Origin: Thalassospira profundimaris WP0211 | Lineage (GTDB): Bacteria; Pseudomonadota; Alphaproteobacteria; Rhodospirillales; Thalassospiraceae | Length of the DNA: 64,000 bases | NCBI RefSeq assembly: GCF_000300275.1 | Contig: NZ_AMRN01000004.1 | Coordinates: forward strand, 186,001-250,000 | Reading direction: 5' to 3' | Shown: positions 26,370 to 35,395 of the stretch, piece after piece | Numbering within the stretch: position 1 is the first letter of the stretch | Layout: every line of letters begins with the position of its first letter | Translations under genes and position numbers: made by a program | Notes under the pieces: generated by a model | Database searches by the model: none | The model's input: only the letters and a program-made list of their open reading frames with translations | What the model was told of the DNA's origin: nothing

Positions 26370-28232
26370 TCAGCATTGCAAAACGTAAGTTCCCGGCGCA
26401 TCACACAAGGCCGGATATCTGGCCGTGGTGTTCCCCGGTGTTCGTGCGGATACCTGCTCGCCAGAATGTTCCGTAAGCCAGTTCAGCCAAGCAAGCCACC
26501 AGGACCCATCATGGTATGGAGTTGATTGCTGCCATGTATCTGGATCAATATAGCGATCACCTGCCATTTTTGTTGCAATCTGGTAGGTACGGTGAGGATG
26601 TCCGGGTTCACTGACGATCCCGGCATTGTGCCCGCCACTGGTCAGTACAAAGGTCACATCTGTTGCCGGATTAAAGGAAATCTTGTAGACTGACTGCCAA
26701 GGGGCAACATGATCACGCACCGTGCCAACGCTGAAAATCGGCACCCGGATATCCGCAATATTGACCGGATAGCCATCCGCCAGATAGCGCCCACCCGACA
26801 AATCATTATTCAAAAACAGACCGCGCAAATACTCTGAATGCATCCGATAGGGCATACGCGTCAGATCAGCGTTCCACGCCATAAGATCATTCATCGGCTG
26901 GCGTTCCCCCATCAGATATTCCGTAGTCATCCGCGACCATATCAAATCGCTGGATCGTAAAATCTGAAATGCTCCCGCCATTTGATAACCATCAAGAAAA
27001 CCCTGATCCCACATCATGCTTTCAAGGTAATCCACCTCGCTTTCATGGATAAACAGCATCAATTCGCCCGCTTCGGTAAAATCAATCTGGGTGGCGAAAT
27101 TGGTCATGCTGGCCAGACGGTCATCTGCGTCACGCGCCATCGCGGCTGCCGCAATCGATAGCAACGTCCCGCCCAGACAATAGCCGACAGCGTGGATTTT
27201 CTGATCCGGGATAATGTCTGATACGGCATCAATCGCTGCCATGACACCAGCCTTTCGATAATCCTCCATCCCAAGGTCACGGTCCTCAGACGTCGGATTG
27301 CGCCAGGACACCATGAAGACGGTATGTCCCTGATCGACCAGATATTTTACCAGTGAATTTTCCGGCGACAGGTCGAGGATATAATATTTCATGATCCAGG
27401 CCGGGATGATCAGTACCGGTTCACTCGCAACGGTTTGCGTAGTCGGGCTATACTGAATCAGCTCAATCAGATGATTGCGGAAGATAACCTTGCCTTTGGT
27501 TACTGCGACGTCACGACCAACCTGAAAATCTTCGGTTCCAGCCGGCTTTTGTCCGGCAAGCGTGCGCTGGATATCCTCAATGAAATGCTCCATCCCGGCA
27601 ATCAGGTTTGTGCCCCCCTGTTCGAGGGTGACTTTCAGGACATCTGGATTGGTCAGAATAAAGTTAGCCGGGGCAAACCGGTCAAGGATCTGACGAACGG
27701 TAAAGGATATGCGGTCTTCCTCAAGTTGCGACAAACCGTCAATGTCGGTCGTTGCATTGTGCCACCATTGCTGAGTCAGTAGAAACGACTGGTACATCAT
27801 GTTAAACGGCCAACGCTGCCAACCTTCGCTTTTATGACGCTTGTCGATCGGTAGAGGCTCAATACAGCACCCGCCGAAAAACCCGCCATGCATCGCGTGA
27901 ACGCCAAATTTCATCATTTTGCGCTGGGCTTTTTCAACCAGTTCCATCTGTTTGCCCGGTGACATGGCAAGATGGCTAAGCCAACGGTTGGTCATATTTG
28001 CCATCCCTGCCGGGCTGAGACCAAAGGTCAGGCGTGCCATGTAGGCCTTGAAAGCACGGTCAATCGCCTTGGCGACATATTGCCCCGGCGCAGGTGGATC
28101 AAACACTGTTTTGCCGCCATTGTCATTGCTGGAAACCTTGGTATTTGGCCGTTCTTGCGCCCGCTGTTTCGTCGTCTTAGCAGCCGATTTTACGGTCCCG
28201 TTTTTGTCGGTCTTTTTGACGGTTTCTTCCAT
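26370..28232 (-). CDS. phaC: Poly(3-hydroxyalkanoate) synthase, class I PhaC
   Basis: The 620-residue enzyme polymerises hydroxyacyl-CoA into storage polyester. The PhaC N-terminal domain (about 90-260) contains SEGWQRWPFNMMYQSFLLTQ. The catalytic alpha/beta-hydrolase domain has the lipase-like box GYCLGG with the nucleophilic Cys, the Asp in SVGTVRDHVAPWQ and the His in LTSGGHNAGIV, so the triad is intact. Length fits class I with a long, Lys/Thr-rich N-terminal extension. The start was set at 28232 because AGGAG lies seven bases before that ATG; an upstream ATG at 28271 has none. No phasin or phaR is adjacent. Confidence 0.93.
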   Translation of the reverse strand: MEETVKKTDKNGTVKSAAKTTKQRAQERPNTKVSSNDNGGKTVFDPPAPGQYVAKAIDRAFKAYMARLTFGLSPAGMANMTNRWLSHLAMSPGKQMELVEKAQRKMMKFGVHAMHGGFFGGCCIEPLPIDKRHKSEGWQRWPFNMMYQSFLLTQQWWHNATTDIDGLSQLEEDRISFTVRQILDRFAPANFILTNPDVLKVTLEQGGTNLIAGMEHFIEDIQRTLAGQKPAGTEDFQVGRDVAVTKGKVIFRNHLIELIQYSPTTQTVASEPVLIIPAWIMKYYILDLSPENSLVKYLVDQGHTVFMVSWRNPTSEDRDLGMEDYRKAGVMAAIDAVSDIIPDQKIHAVGYCLGGTLLSIAAAAMARDADDRLASMTNFATQIDFTEAGELMLFIHESEVDYLESMMWDQGFLDGYQMAGAFQILRSSDLIWSRMTTEYLMGERQPMNDLMAWNADLTRMPYRMHSEYLRGLFLNNDLSGGRYLADGYPVNIADIRVPIFSVGTVRDHVAPWQSVYKISFNPATDVTFVLTSGGHNAGIVSEPGHPHRTYQIATKMAGDRYIDPDTWQQSTPYHDGSWWLAWLNWLTEHSGEQVSARTPGNTTARYPALCDAPGTYVLQC

Positions 28233-28434
28233 GATCCACTCCTGTTGGCCACCAATGGCGATCACATTCAAAATTCGGAACGATCAAGGGCGCACCACAA
28301 TCGCAAGCAACATTTCGGCACGGCAACGATTACAGGAAATCAAATTCGGGCAAGTCCTTGCACAGCGACAGCAACCATCCCGCTTATTTACCAAAATTAA
28401 CATGTACAATATACGCCTGCTTTTCGCAAGTGCG

Positions 28435-28475
28435 AAAAAAAAAAGGAACACCAAAACAATAAGGTGTCCCTTTTT
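28435..28475 (-). terminator. Terminator after leuS (leftward), usable in both directions
   Basis: On the minus strand the sequence reads a short T/A-flanked stem GGACACC/GGTGTTCC (one bulged base) with a ten-base A/T-rich loop, then a run of ten T. It lies 27 bases beyond the leuS stop. The opposite strand has five T after the stem, so weak rightward action is possible. Confidence 0.82.
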
Positions 28476-28501
28476 CCGTCGTCAAACGAGGGTTGAGGCA
28501 A

Positions 28502-31500
28502 TCAACCCTTCACCACGATATTGACCAGTTTCGGCGTCGGCTTGGCGACATAGATCACCTTGACGATGTCCTTGCCCTCAAGATGGCGGGCAACGTTTTC
28601 ATCGGCCTTGGCAAGTGCTTCGACCGTCGCCTGATCAGCATCGGCCGCCACCATGACAGAGCCACGCTTCTTGCCATTGACCTGAACCGGCACTTCGAAC
28701 TCGTCATCCTTGGCCTTTTCGGCATCGAACTCCGGCCAGTCGAACTTGATGACTGATTTCTTGGCACCGAATTCATCAGAAGCCATCCGGCTCATCAGCT
28801 CTTCACCCAGATGCGGAGCAAACGGGGCGACCATCAATGCCAAGGCCTTGGCATGATCATCATGCACGGCATTCTGCTTGGTCAGCGCATTGGTGAGCTC
28901 AATGAGGGCCGCAATCGCCGTGTTGAGGCGCAGATCGGCAATGTCGCCGGTTACCTTGGCAATCGTCTTGTGCAGAAGCGTTTCGATCTTGCCATCCACA
29001 CTATCGGTCCGCTCCATCTGGGTCGTGACCTTCCAGACGTTGGACAGGAAGCGCATCATGCCGACAATCGCATCCGACTGCCAAGGTTTGGAGCTATCGA
29101 GCGGCCCCATATACATCTCGTACGTTCTGAACGTATCGATGGTGTACTGATCGCAGATTTCCTCGGGCGGGATACCGTTTTTGTAACGTTTGCCCATCTT
29201 GCCCGGAACGGTAATCAGCTGTTCATCGGTTTTAGCGTTGAACGGCACCTTCTTGCCATCGACATCGCGCATTTCAACATCATGGATGTCGACATAAACG
29301 CCGCGCGCATCGGTATAGGCATCGGCCGTAATCATGCCCTGGTTAAACAGCTTCTGGAACGGCTCGGGTGTTGCGACATAACCAAGATCAAACAGAACCT
29401 TGTGCCAGAAACGCGAATAGAGCAAATGCAGCACCGCATGCTCCGCACCACCAACATAAAGGTCAACCGCCCCCGGAAGGGCATTGCCGTCCTTGTCCGT
29501 GCTGTTTGCCCAATAGGCCGCCGCATCATCAGATGCAAACTTGGCATCATTCTTGGCATCGAAATAGCGCAGATAATACCAGCACGACCCCGCCCAGTTC
29601 GGCATGGAGTTGGCATCGCGTTTGAACGCGCGCACTTCATATTCCGCACCCTCATGGGTGTGTTTCGACCCAACCGCCGCATCAACCGGCAGAACCGAAC
29701 CATCGGAAAGGACAATGCCTGTGACTTCCATCCAGTCCTTGGCGCGTGCCAACGGCGGCTCCGGCTCGGAATTCGGGTCTTCGTTTGATTTCGGTTTGAA
29801 ATCGGTCATTTCCGGCAAAACGACCGGAAGCGCCGCCTCGGCAATGCCGTGAACCTGATCGGTTTCCTTATCGAACAGAACCGGGAACGGCTCGCCCCAA
29901 TAACGCTGACGCGAGAACAGCCAGTCACGCAGTTTATACTGCACGCGACCGCGCCCAATGCCCTTGGCTTCCATCCATTCGATGATCTTGGACTTGGCAT
30001 CCGGGGTCGAAAGTCCGTTGATTGAAACCTCGTCATTGGCGGAATTGATCGTCTCGCCAACTTCGGCCTGGGCGACCTTGAATGCGCCTGGCTCTGCCTC
30101 ATAGCGCGCCAGAAGCGTTGTGGCATCAGATTCCGCCGCATCCGCCGGTGCGTTTTCCTTAAGCCAAGCTTCGGACGGCTTGGTGGTCGCCTTGATCGGC
30201 AGATCGAATTTATGGGCAAATTCAAAGTCGCGCTGATCACCGGCCGGAACCGCCATGATGGCACCCGTGCCATAGCCCATAAGGACATAGTCGGCAATCC
30301 AGACCGGGATTTCTTCACCCGTCACCGGGTTGGTCGCATGCGCGCCAATAAACACGCCGGTCTTTTCACGCTCGGCATCATCCTTGGCCGACACGGCCTT
30401 AAGCTCGGACGCCTGCGCGCGGTATGCCGCAACGTCAGATTTCTTGTCAGCTGCGCAAAGCTTATCCACCAGCGGATGCTCAGGTGCGAGAACCATATAG
30501 GTCGCACCAAAGATCGTGTCGGGACGGGTGGTGTAAACCGCGATTTTTTCATCCGAACCATCGACGGTCTTGACCGGGAAGTTCACCCGCGCCCCGACAG
30601 AACGGCCAATCCAGCCCTTCTGCATCTCGACCACGCCATTTGGCCAATCAAGCCCTTCAAGGTCGGCCACCAGACGGTCGGCATAATCGGTAATGCGCAA
30701 CATCCACTGTTTCAGCGGACGTTTATACACCGGGTAATCGCCACGTTCGGACTTGCCTTCGTTGGTGACTTCCTCGTTCGACAGAACCGTACCCAGCATC
30801 GGGCACCAGTTGACCGGCACTTCATCGACATAGGCCAGACGCCCGCGATCAATTGCACGATCAATCTCTTTGCCTTCGGCTTTGGTGCCTTCGCCAATCA
30901 CGGATTTCGGCTGCGGCACGCCATCTTCATCAAGCAACCAATCACCGCTCTCAAGCAGCGGGCGCAGCTCGGCAATCGGGCGCGCGCGACCATTGATCAC
31001 CTGCCCCTGCGGGCCTTTCCATTCCACGGTCGGGTCATAGAAGCTGTTAAACAGCTGCAGGAAGATCCACTGCGTCCATTTGTAATAATCGACATCGGTC
31101 GTGGCGAAACGGCGATGCGGGTCATGACCAAGGCCAATCACCTGCAATTGACGCAACATGTTTTCGATATTGGCTTCGGTCGTAATGCGCGGATGCTGCC
31201 CCGTCTGGATGGCGAACTGTTCTGCCGGCAGGCCAAAGGCATCAAAGCCCATGGAATGCAGAACGTTTTTGCCGCGCATGCGCTCAAAGCGCGCCTTTAC
31301 ATCCGTCGCGATATAGCCCAGCGGATGGCCGATATGCAGGCCAACCCCGCTTGGATAGGGGAACATGTCCAGGATGACGCTTTTCTTCTTGCTTGCGTCG
31401 AAATCGGCATCGCCGGGATTTGGCGTGCGATAGGTATCGTTTTCCCGCCAATACTCCTGCCAGCGCTTTTCAAATTCCCGCGCACTTTCCTGATAGTTCG

Positions 31501-31510
31501 CCACGCTCAA
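28502..31510 (-). CDS. leuS: Leucyl-tRNA synthetase, long actinobacterial-like type
   Basis: The 1002-residue enzyme charges tRNA-Leu. The HIGH motif is intact (residues 59-62). The CP1 editing domain carries VYTTRPDTIFGATY and GYGTGAIMAVPAGDQRDFEF. The second class I signature is KMGKR (771-775; bases 29186-29200) instead of KMSKS. The usual proteobacterial enzyme is 850-880 residues. The extra length and blocks such as GLGHDPHRRFATTDVDYYKW and MYMGPLDSSKPW are what I know from the ~960-970 residue LeuRS of Actinobacteria. This suggests an ancient transfer or a divergent lineage enzyme. It is the only leuS in the window. Confidence 0.93.
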   Translation of the reverse strand: MSVANYQESAREFEKRWQEYWRENDTYRTPNPGDADFDASKKKSVILDMFPYPSGVGLHIGHPLGYIATDVKARFERMRGKNVLHSMGFDAFGLPAEQFAIQTGQHPRITTEANIENMLRQLQVIGLGHDPHRRFATTDVDYYKWTQWIFLQLFNSFYDPTVEWKGPQGQVINGRARPIAELRPLLESGDWLLDEDGVPQPKSVIGEGTKAEGKEIDRAIDRGRLAYVDEVPVNWCPMLGTVLSNEEVTNEGKSERGDYPVYKRPLKQWMLRITDYADRLVADLEGLDWPNGVVEMQKGWIGRSVGARVNFPVKTVDGSDEKIAVYTTRPDTIFGATYMVLAPEHPLVDKLCAADKKSDVAAYRAQASELKAVSAKDDAEREKTGVFIGAHATNPVTGEEIPVWIADYVLMGYGTGAIMAVPAGDQRDFEFAHKFDLPIKATTKPSEAWLKENAPADAAESDATTLLARYEAEPGAFKVAQAEVGETINSANDEVSINGLSTPDAKSKIIEWMEAKGIGRGRVQYKLRDWLFSRQRYWGEPFPVLFDKETDQVHGIAEAALPVVLPEMTDFKPKSNEDPNSEPEPPLARAKDWMEVTGIVLSDGSVLPVDAAVGSKHTHEGAEYEVRAFKRDANSMPNWAGSCWYYLRYFDAKNDAKFASDDAAAYWANSTDKDGNALPGAVDLYVGGAEHAVLHLLYSRFWHKVLFDLGYVATPEPFQKLFNQGMITADAYTDARGVYVDIHDVEMRDVDGKKVPFNAKTDEQLITVPGKMGKRYKNGIPPEEICDQYTIDTFRTYEMYMGPLDSSKPWQSDAIVGMMRFLSNVWKVTTQMERTDSVDGKIETLLHKTIAKVTGDIADLRLNTAIAALIELTNALTKQNAVHDDHAKALALMVAPFAPHLGEELMSRMASDEFGAKKSVIKFDWPEFDAEKAKDDEFEVPVQVNGKKRGSVMVAADADQATVEALAKADENVARHLEGKDIVKVIYVAKPTPKLVNIVVKG

Positions 31511-31928
31511 TCAACTCCTGCCTGTCCAACTCCGACCCTGGCATCCGGCGCCGCCCAAATGGCGCGCCTCCCCCGGATCGGGTTCCAAAATATTCTTAAG
31601 CAGTGTTCATAAGCGCGCTTTGATCGACGTGCAACATCAGATAACGAGATTTCTGGCGAAAACCCGACGATTTTGCCAAACATTCGCCACACGCCACCAA
31701 CCGCCCGCGCCAACCGGGCAGAATGCATACGCCCGCGCCACCCCATCAACCCGAACTTGCACATCAGCCCTGATACAACAACACTGGATTTTCCCGGCCA
31801 TCCATGCCATATTAAAAGGTGAAATTTGCCAAGTCTTTGTTCGCGCGCGAAACTGTCGCGCAAGCTTGCTTGGAAAAGTGCTGATTGTCAGCACAGCTCT
31901 CAAAGCTCTCCGTCCAGGGAGGACGATT
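31511..31928. other. Intergenic region between leuS and the DUF5610-like gene
   Basis: These 418 bases separate two divergent genes and must hold both promoters. An open frame runs through it from 31620 as an upstream extension of the next gene, but it lacks a ribosome site and composition typical of a protein. No tRNA, riboswitch, or T-box was recognised by eye. Leucine control of leuS through this region cannot be excluded. Confidence 0.45.
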
Positions 31929-32603
31929 ATGGATATCACCATTGGTGGTCTGTCATCCCAACAATCCGGCGCGTCTACGCGTTCGGCACAATCCTATTTG
32001 CCGGGCCAAGGCGATACTGAAAAAGCTGGCAACAATAATGGCACGTCCGCCTTTGCCGCTGCGACGTCTGTTTCGCTATCTTCTGAATCGGCCACCCGCC
32101 TGTCGGCGGACAATATCGTTGCCGCCATCAATGAAAGCCTGCAATCCACCGGCCTGTCGATCCAGGGTGTCAATCCCGACGATTACACGCCGGAAGGTGT
32201 TGCTGACCGCATTCTCGCCCGCGTTGGCGATCTGATTGCATCGAACGCAAGTTCCGAGGCCGAAGCCCGCGAGATTTTCGATCAGGCAAGCGAAGGCATT
32301 CAAGCCGGTCTTGAAGATGCCCGCGCCATCCTTGATGGATTGGGCGCGCTCAATGACGAAATCAACGGCAATATCAACGAGACCGAAGAACGCCTCAATG
32401 AAGGCCTGCAAAGCATCGAGCAGCGCCTGACCGAACTGTTTAACAGCAGCGCGTCAGAAGAAGCCGCCGAAGCCGCAACGCCGGAACGCGATGAACAGGT
32501 CCTGCAGTCGCAGGTTACCCAGACCGCACAGGCAAGCCAAGCCTACGCCGAAGCTGGCAGCAATGCCCAGCGCAACGCGCCGCGCTACGGCACCAACGGC
32601 TAA
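31929..32603 (+). CDS. DUF5610-like protein, helical, Ser/Ala/Gln-rich
   Basis: The 224-residue protein has a low-complexity N-terminus (about 1-55, rich in Ser, Gly, Gln), a helical core with LSADNIVAAINESLQSTGLS and TPEGVADRILARVGDLI (about 58-100), and a long amphipathic helix (about 105-175) likely to form a coiled coil. The core resembles DUF5610 proteins, whose function is unknown; the match is by memory and not tested. AGGGAGG five bases before the ATG at 31929 fixes the start, although the frame is open back to 31620. A terminator follows at 32632. Confidence 0.65.
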   Translation: MDITIGGLSSQQSGASTRSAQSYLPGQGDTEKAGNNNGTSAFAAATSVSLSSESATRLSADNIVAAINESLQSTGLSIQGVNPDDYTPEGVADRILARVGDLIASNASSEAEAREIFDQASEGIQAGLEDARAILDGLGALNDEINGNINETEERLNEGLQSIEQRLTELFNSSASEEAAEAATPERDEQVLQSQVTQTAQASQAYAEAGSNAQRNAPRYGTNG

Positions 32604-32631
32604 CGCCCCAAACATCTCGTTCACACAGATT

Positions 32632-32659
32632 AAAACCGGCCCCCTTGGGGCCGGTTTTT
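32632..32659 (+). terminator. Bidirectional terminator at the left edge of the islet
   Basis: An AACCGGCCCC / GGGGCCGGTT stem with a three-base loop is flanked by AAA upstream and TTTTT downstream. It ends the DUF5610-like gene on the plus strand and is placed to end the leftward islet operon as well, about 100 bases beyond its last stop. Confidence 0.88.
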
Positions 32660-32761
32660 GTGTACCAATATAAACGAGATACATCTAAGCAATTTTGAGC
32701 ATGTTAGAAGCTAAGTTGAGCTTGAATACATTGACTAGAAGCACCGAGTTCAGTCGACCTG

Positions 32762-33424
32762 CTAGATTAAACTGTAAATCTCTTTGATTTGGTTACAAAA
32801 CGCTGTTTGGCCACCGTAACTTGGATGTCGAACGTGAAATACTTCAACTTTGCCACAAGCAACCTTCTTAGCGGCTTGGGCAGCGTCGTTTCCCACACCT
32901 ATTAGCCGTTTTGGTCGAACTAGCTCGCAAATCAATTTAAGGATCGCTTCTCCAGCTTTGCGCTCCTTTGCATTATGGGCGCGATTAGAGAACTCGGAAC
33001 CTGACTGATACGGATGTAAAGGGAACACGTTCCACAGAAATACGTTGCTATCAATCTGTCGCAACATCTGCCAAATAACAGCCGCCGTCCGCTCTGCGAC
33101 GAGATGCCCTGACGCAGGTCGTTGACGCAGCACACGCCACCTCGCCAAGTGTTCCGAAAAATGCAAATCATCAGTCAATGCAAGTCCGGTTCGCCGCCCC
33201 CCCCTATAACCTAAATCACGTCCAATCCAGATTGCATCCACTTCCACCCGTTCCGCTGCCTTGAGCATATCAATCAGGATCTGGCTCCTCACATCAGGTG
33301 ACACATCTTGATCATACAAAGGACAAATATCTATATATGGATTGAAAGTATTATCAAATCGAAGGGACCGTAGGGCGTCAACGACAACTGAAGGCGATTT
33401 TTGCATTTCAATTCCAGGTGCCAT
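32762..33424 (-). CDS. Uracil-DNA-glycosylase superfamily protein
   Basis: The 220-residue protein has the family's order of signals. FDNTFNPYIDICPLYDQD comes near the N-terminus. IWIGRDLGYRGGRRTGLALT takes the place of the water-activating motif 1. The core motif is NVFLWNVFPLHPYQ, and the C-terminal active-site loop VRHPSYGGQTAFC has HPS as in several UDG families. The first motif lacks the GQDPYH of family 1, so the target base may not be uracil. I set the start at 33424, after AGAGG; an upstream in-frame ATG at 33472 gives 16 more residues. It is the last gene of the four-gene islet and runs with its neighbours. Confidence 0.75.
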   Translation of the reverse strand: MAPGIEMQKSPSVVVDALRSLRFDNTFNPYIDICPLYDQDVSPDVRSQILIDMLKAAERVEVDAIWIGRDLGYRGGRRTGLALTDDLHFSEHLARWRVLRQRPASGHLVAERTAAVIWQMLRQIDSNVFLWNVFPLHPYQSGSEFSNRAHNAKERKAGEAILKLICELVRPKRLIGVGNDAAQAAKKVACGKVEVFHVRHPSYGGQTAFCNQIKEIYSLI

Positions 33425-33483
33425 TTCAACCTCTAAACTATTAGACGATTTATTTCCCTTTAGATAATACATATCTAAGGTAT

Positions 33484-34767
33484 CTAGCTTTGGCAGAAAC
33501 TTATAGTCCGTTCATCCAAGTCCACCTTTACTACACCTTGATTAAACGTTTTCAGCTCATGGAAAATTTTATATCCATTCAAAATTGCGCGCTCCCACTC
33601 CCAATAAGAGTTATTTTCCACCTCAAGCCCCTTAACCAACCGCTTGATAACTTTCAAAAAATCATACGATATGTCATCTCGTGACGAAAACATTGGCTTC
33701 GACTCATCAGAATGCCCTCGCCTCTCCGAGATCATGACCCCCTCAGCGTGAATGAACTTGACTATTGCCTCTTCAACAATTCTTGCACGCGCACCGTCCT
33801 CAACCTCATCAACAGTAGGTAAACTTTTTCGCTTTCTCCCCATCAACGCTCTCATTACCGGTGACCAGCCGAGATGAGCAACATTTGCTAAGTGCAAAAC
33901 ATCGTGAAAACGGTAACCGTCTCCCTCATATGCATTATCAGTGAGTTCATCTCCCAGTTTTTCACCGTCAAACCACATTTGCGACCTACCGCAGCCAGAA
34001 GCTACAAATTCAACGCTGAATTGCCTTGGAAACTGCTCCAAATCGGGCAAGCCTTCGTCATGTAAAGACGTGGGCGACAAACCGTCTCGCCTTGACGAAA
34101 TTTTTGCGACATTGAACTTTGCAATGTCATCCAATGACGCATTGAAAACGCTGGCTATGGCTGAAAGATGCCAAGCAACGCTCATTAGAATATCATTGAT
34201 TTTCTGCTTATTAATTGACGAATTGAAGTATAACTCATCTTTATTTAGCTCCTTTCTAAGAAGTTCTGCTCCATTTTGCCATAAAACAGCAAGACAGACC
34301 CTAAGAAGCTCGTCACCGGAAACACGGGCAGTCAGTATAGACAATTTCTGGTAGTCAGAAAATTTCATATTCGAAGTACTAGGAATCTTCTTCGAATTAT
34401 CCATAAATTCTTTGTACTTTTCTTCTCCTATTTTTTTTCGAAACTTTTCAGACCTCTCGGATTTTGACATCAACTCAACACGGAGTTTTCGTATGCTATT
34501 GGAAAGGATATTTACTGATTTTCCCTGATTTTCAATTGAAACCAAAGAAAAACAATACCAAACAGCATCACCAATCTCTTCAATTATTTCATCATTGATC
34601 GAAGTTAGATTGTCGTGATCTGACAAGATATTCTTTTTGAGCGCCGATACGATCGAACCAATTTCACCAATCAATCCATATAGTGCAATGTCCCGTCGGG
34701 ACTTAGTGTCTTTGTTTTGATACTCCTCAGTACAATGGACGAAGTTATTATAGTCAGAAACCAGCAT
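33484..34767 (-). CDS. MazG-like all-alpha NTP pyrophosphohydrolase with extra C-terminal domain
   Basis: The 427-residue protein opens with a MazG-type region: LYGLIGEIGSIVSALKKN (residues 29-46) and EEIGDAVWY (63-71). The usual ExxE-12-28-ExxD metal site reads E35-x-x-S38 and E64-x-x-D67, so one glutamate is replaced by serine and catalysis may be altered. A lysine-rich linker and a second helical region follow. The C-terminal region has YRFHDVLHLANVAHLGW, GRKRKSLPTVDEVEDGARAR and a conserved VEEAIVKFIHAEG stretch, seen in longer MazG-like proteins. ATG at 34767 has AAGGGG upstream; the TTG at 34782 is not needed. Gene composition is AT-richer than neighbours outside the islet. Confidence 0.7.
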   Translation of the reverse strand: MLVSDYNNFVHCTEEYQNKDTKSRRDIALYGLIGEIGSIVSALKKNILSDHDNLTSINDEIIEEIGDAVWYCFSLVSIENQGKSVNILSNSIRKLRVELMSKSERSEKFRKKIGEEKYKEFMDNSKKIPSTSNMKFSDYQKLSILTARVSGDELLRVCLAVLWQNGAELLRKELNKDELYFNSSINKQKINDILMSVAWHLSAIASVFNASLDDIAKFNVAKISSRRDGLSPTSLHDEGLPDLEQFPRQFSVEFVASGCGRSQMWFDGEKLGDELTDNAYEGDGYRFHDVLHLANVAHLGWSPVMRALMGRKRKSLPTVDEVEDGARARIVEEAIVKFIHAEGVMISERRGHSDESKPMFSSRDDISYDFLKVIKRLVKGLEVENNSYWEWERAILNGYKIFHELKTFNQGVVKVDLDERTISFCQS

Positions 34768-34791
34768 CCCCCACCCCTTCAAGAAAAATTA

Positions 34792-35391
34792 CTACAAATA
34801 TTGCCAATGAGATGGCTCACCTACATAGCCTCTTCCTGAGAGAGAAAAGACCCAATCACAAAACAACGCCACATCTTTCGATGTGAATTTTGATTTATGC
34901 CCGACCCCCTTTTTCACAAAGCCCTTGAGATTATCGGGCACCACAGGACCGCACTTCCCCCAGTAAGCATAATCCTTTGATATCAAAACATTATCAGTTG
35001 CTCCTGTATCCCGCTCTAAGTTCCCTCTACTTAGAACCCCGTTAGGCTCGCTGTGGAAAGAGTCCTCTTGCAAGTATTCACCACTCACAAAATCCCTATG
35101 ATAAATATTATCGCCATAACGTTGAACGTAACTTCCAATCAGCTTTGGCCTCTTACAAATAAATCTCGGATCCATCCAATATTCATCAAATGAAATAATA
35201 TCCTCAACTCTCATCCAGTACACCAAAGAACCAACCAGCCCAGGTTTTGTTGCACCTGTTCCGACGACCAAATCGCCTACACTTGCATGTTTGCGGATAC
35301 GAGGCTTACAAGCAGCAAGTGTGCAAAATCCAAAAAATGGATTTGGAGCAAAACCCAAATCATGCTCAACCACATAAGAAAAAACCTTCAC
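34792..35391 (-). CDS. Nmad2-like protein (nucleotide modification-associated domain 2)
   Basis: The 199-residue protein matches the Nmad2 pattern as I know it: SYVVEHDLGFAPNPFFGFCT at residues 5-24, CKPRIRKHASVGDLVVGTGA at 28-47, then LVYWMRVEDIISFDEYW. Nmad domains were defined in computational surveys of phage and bacterial genes around hypermodified DNA bases; biochemical roles are largely untested. The start is a GTG with no good ribosome site, four bases after the stop of the upstream gene, so translation is probably coupled. It forms the second gene of the islet operon. Confidence 0.72.
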   Translation of the reverse strand: MKVFSYVVEHDLGFAPNPFFGFCTLAACKPRIRKHASVGDLVVGTGATKPGLVGSLVYWMRVEDIISFDEYWMDPRFICKRPKLIGSYVQRYGDNIYHRDFVSGEYLQEDSFHSEPNGVLSRGNLERDTGATDNVLISKDYAYWGKCGPVVPDNLKGFVKKGVGHKSKFTSKDVALFCDWVFSLSGRGYVGEPSHWQYL

Positions 35392-35395
35392 CGGC

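Noticed and set aside
30212-31612. 466-codon rightward open frame opposite leuS
   Set aside because: Shadow of leuS, with no domain; leuS is certain.
31620-31928. Upstream extension of the DUF5610-like frame
   Set aside because: AGGGAGG right before the ATG at 31929 and poor codon pattern of the extension argue against it.
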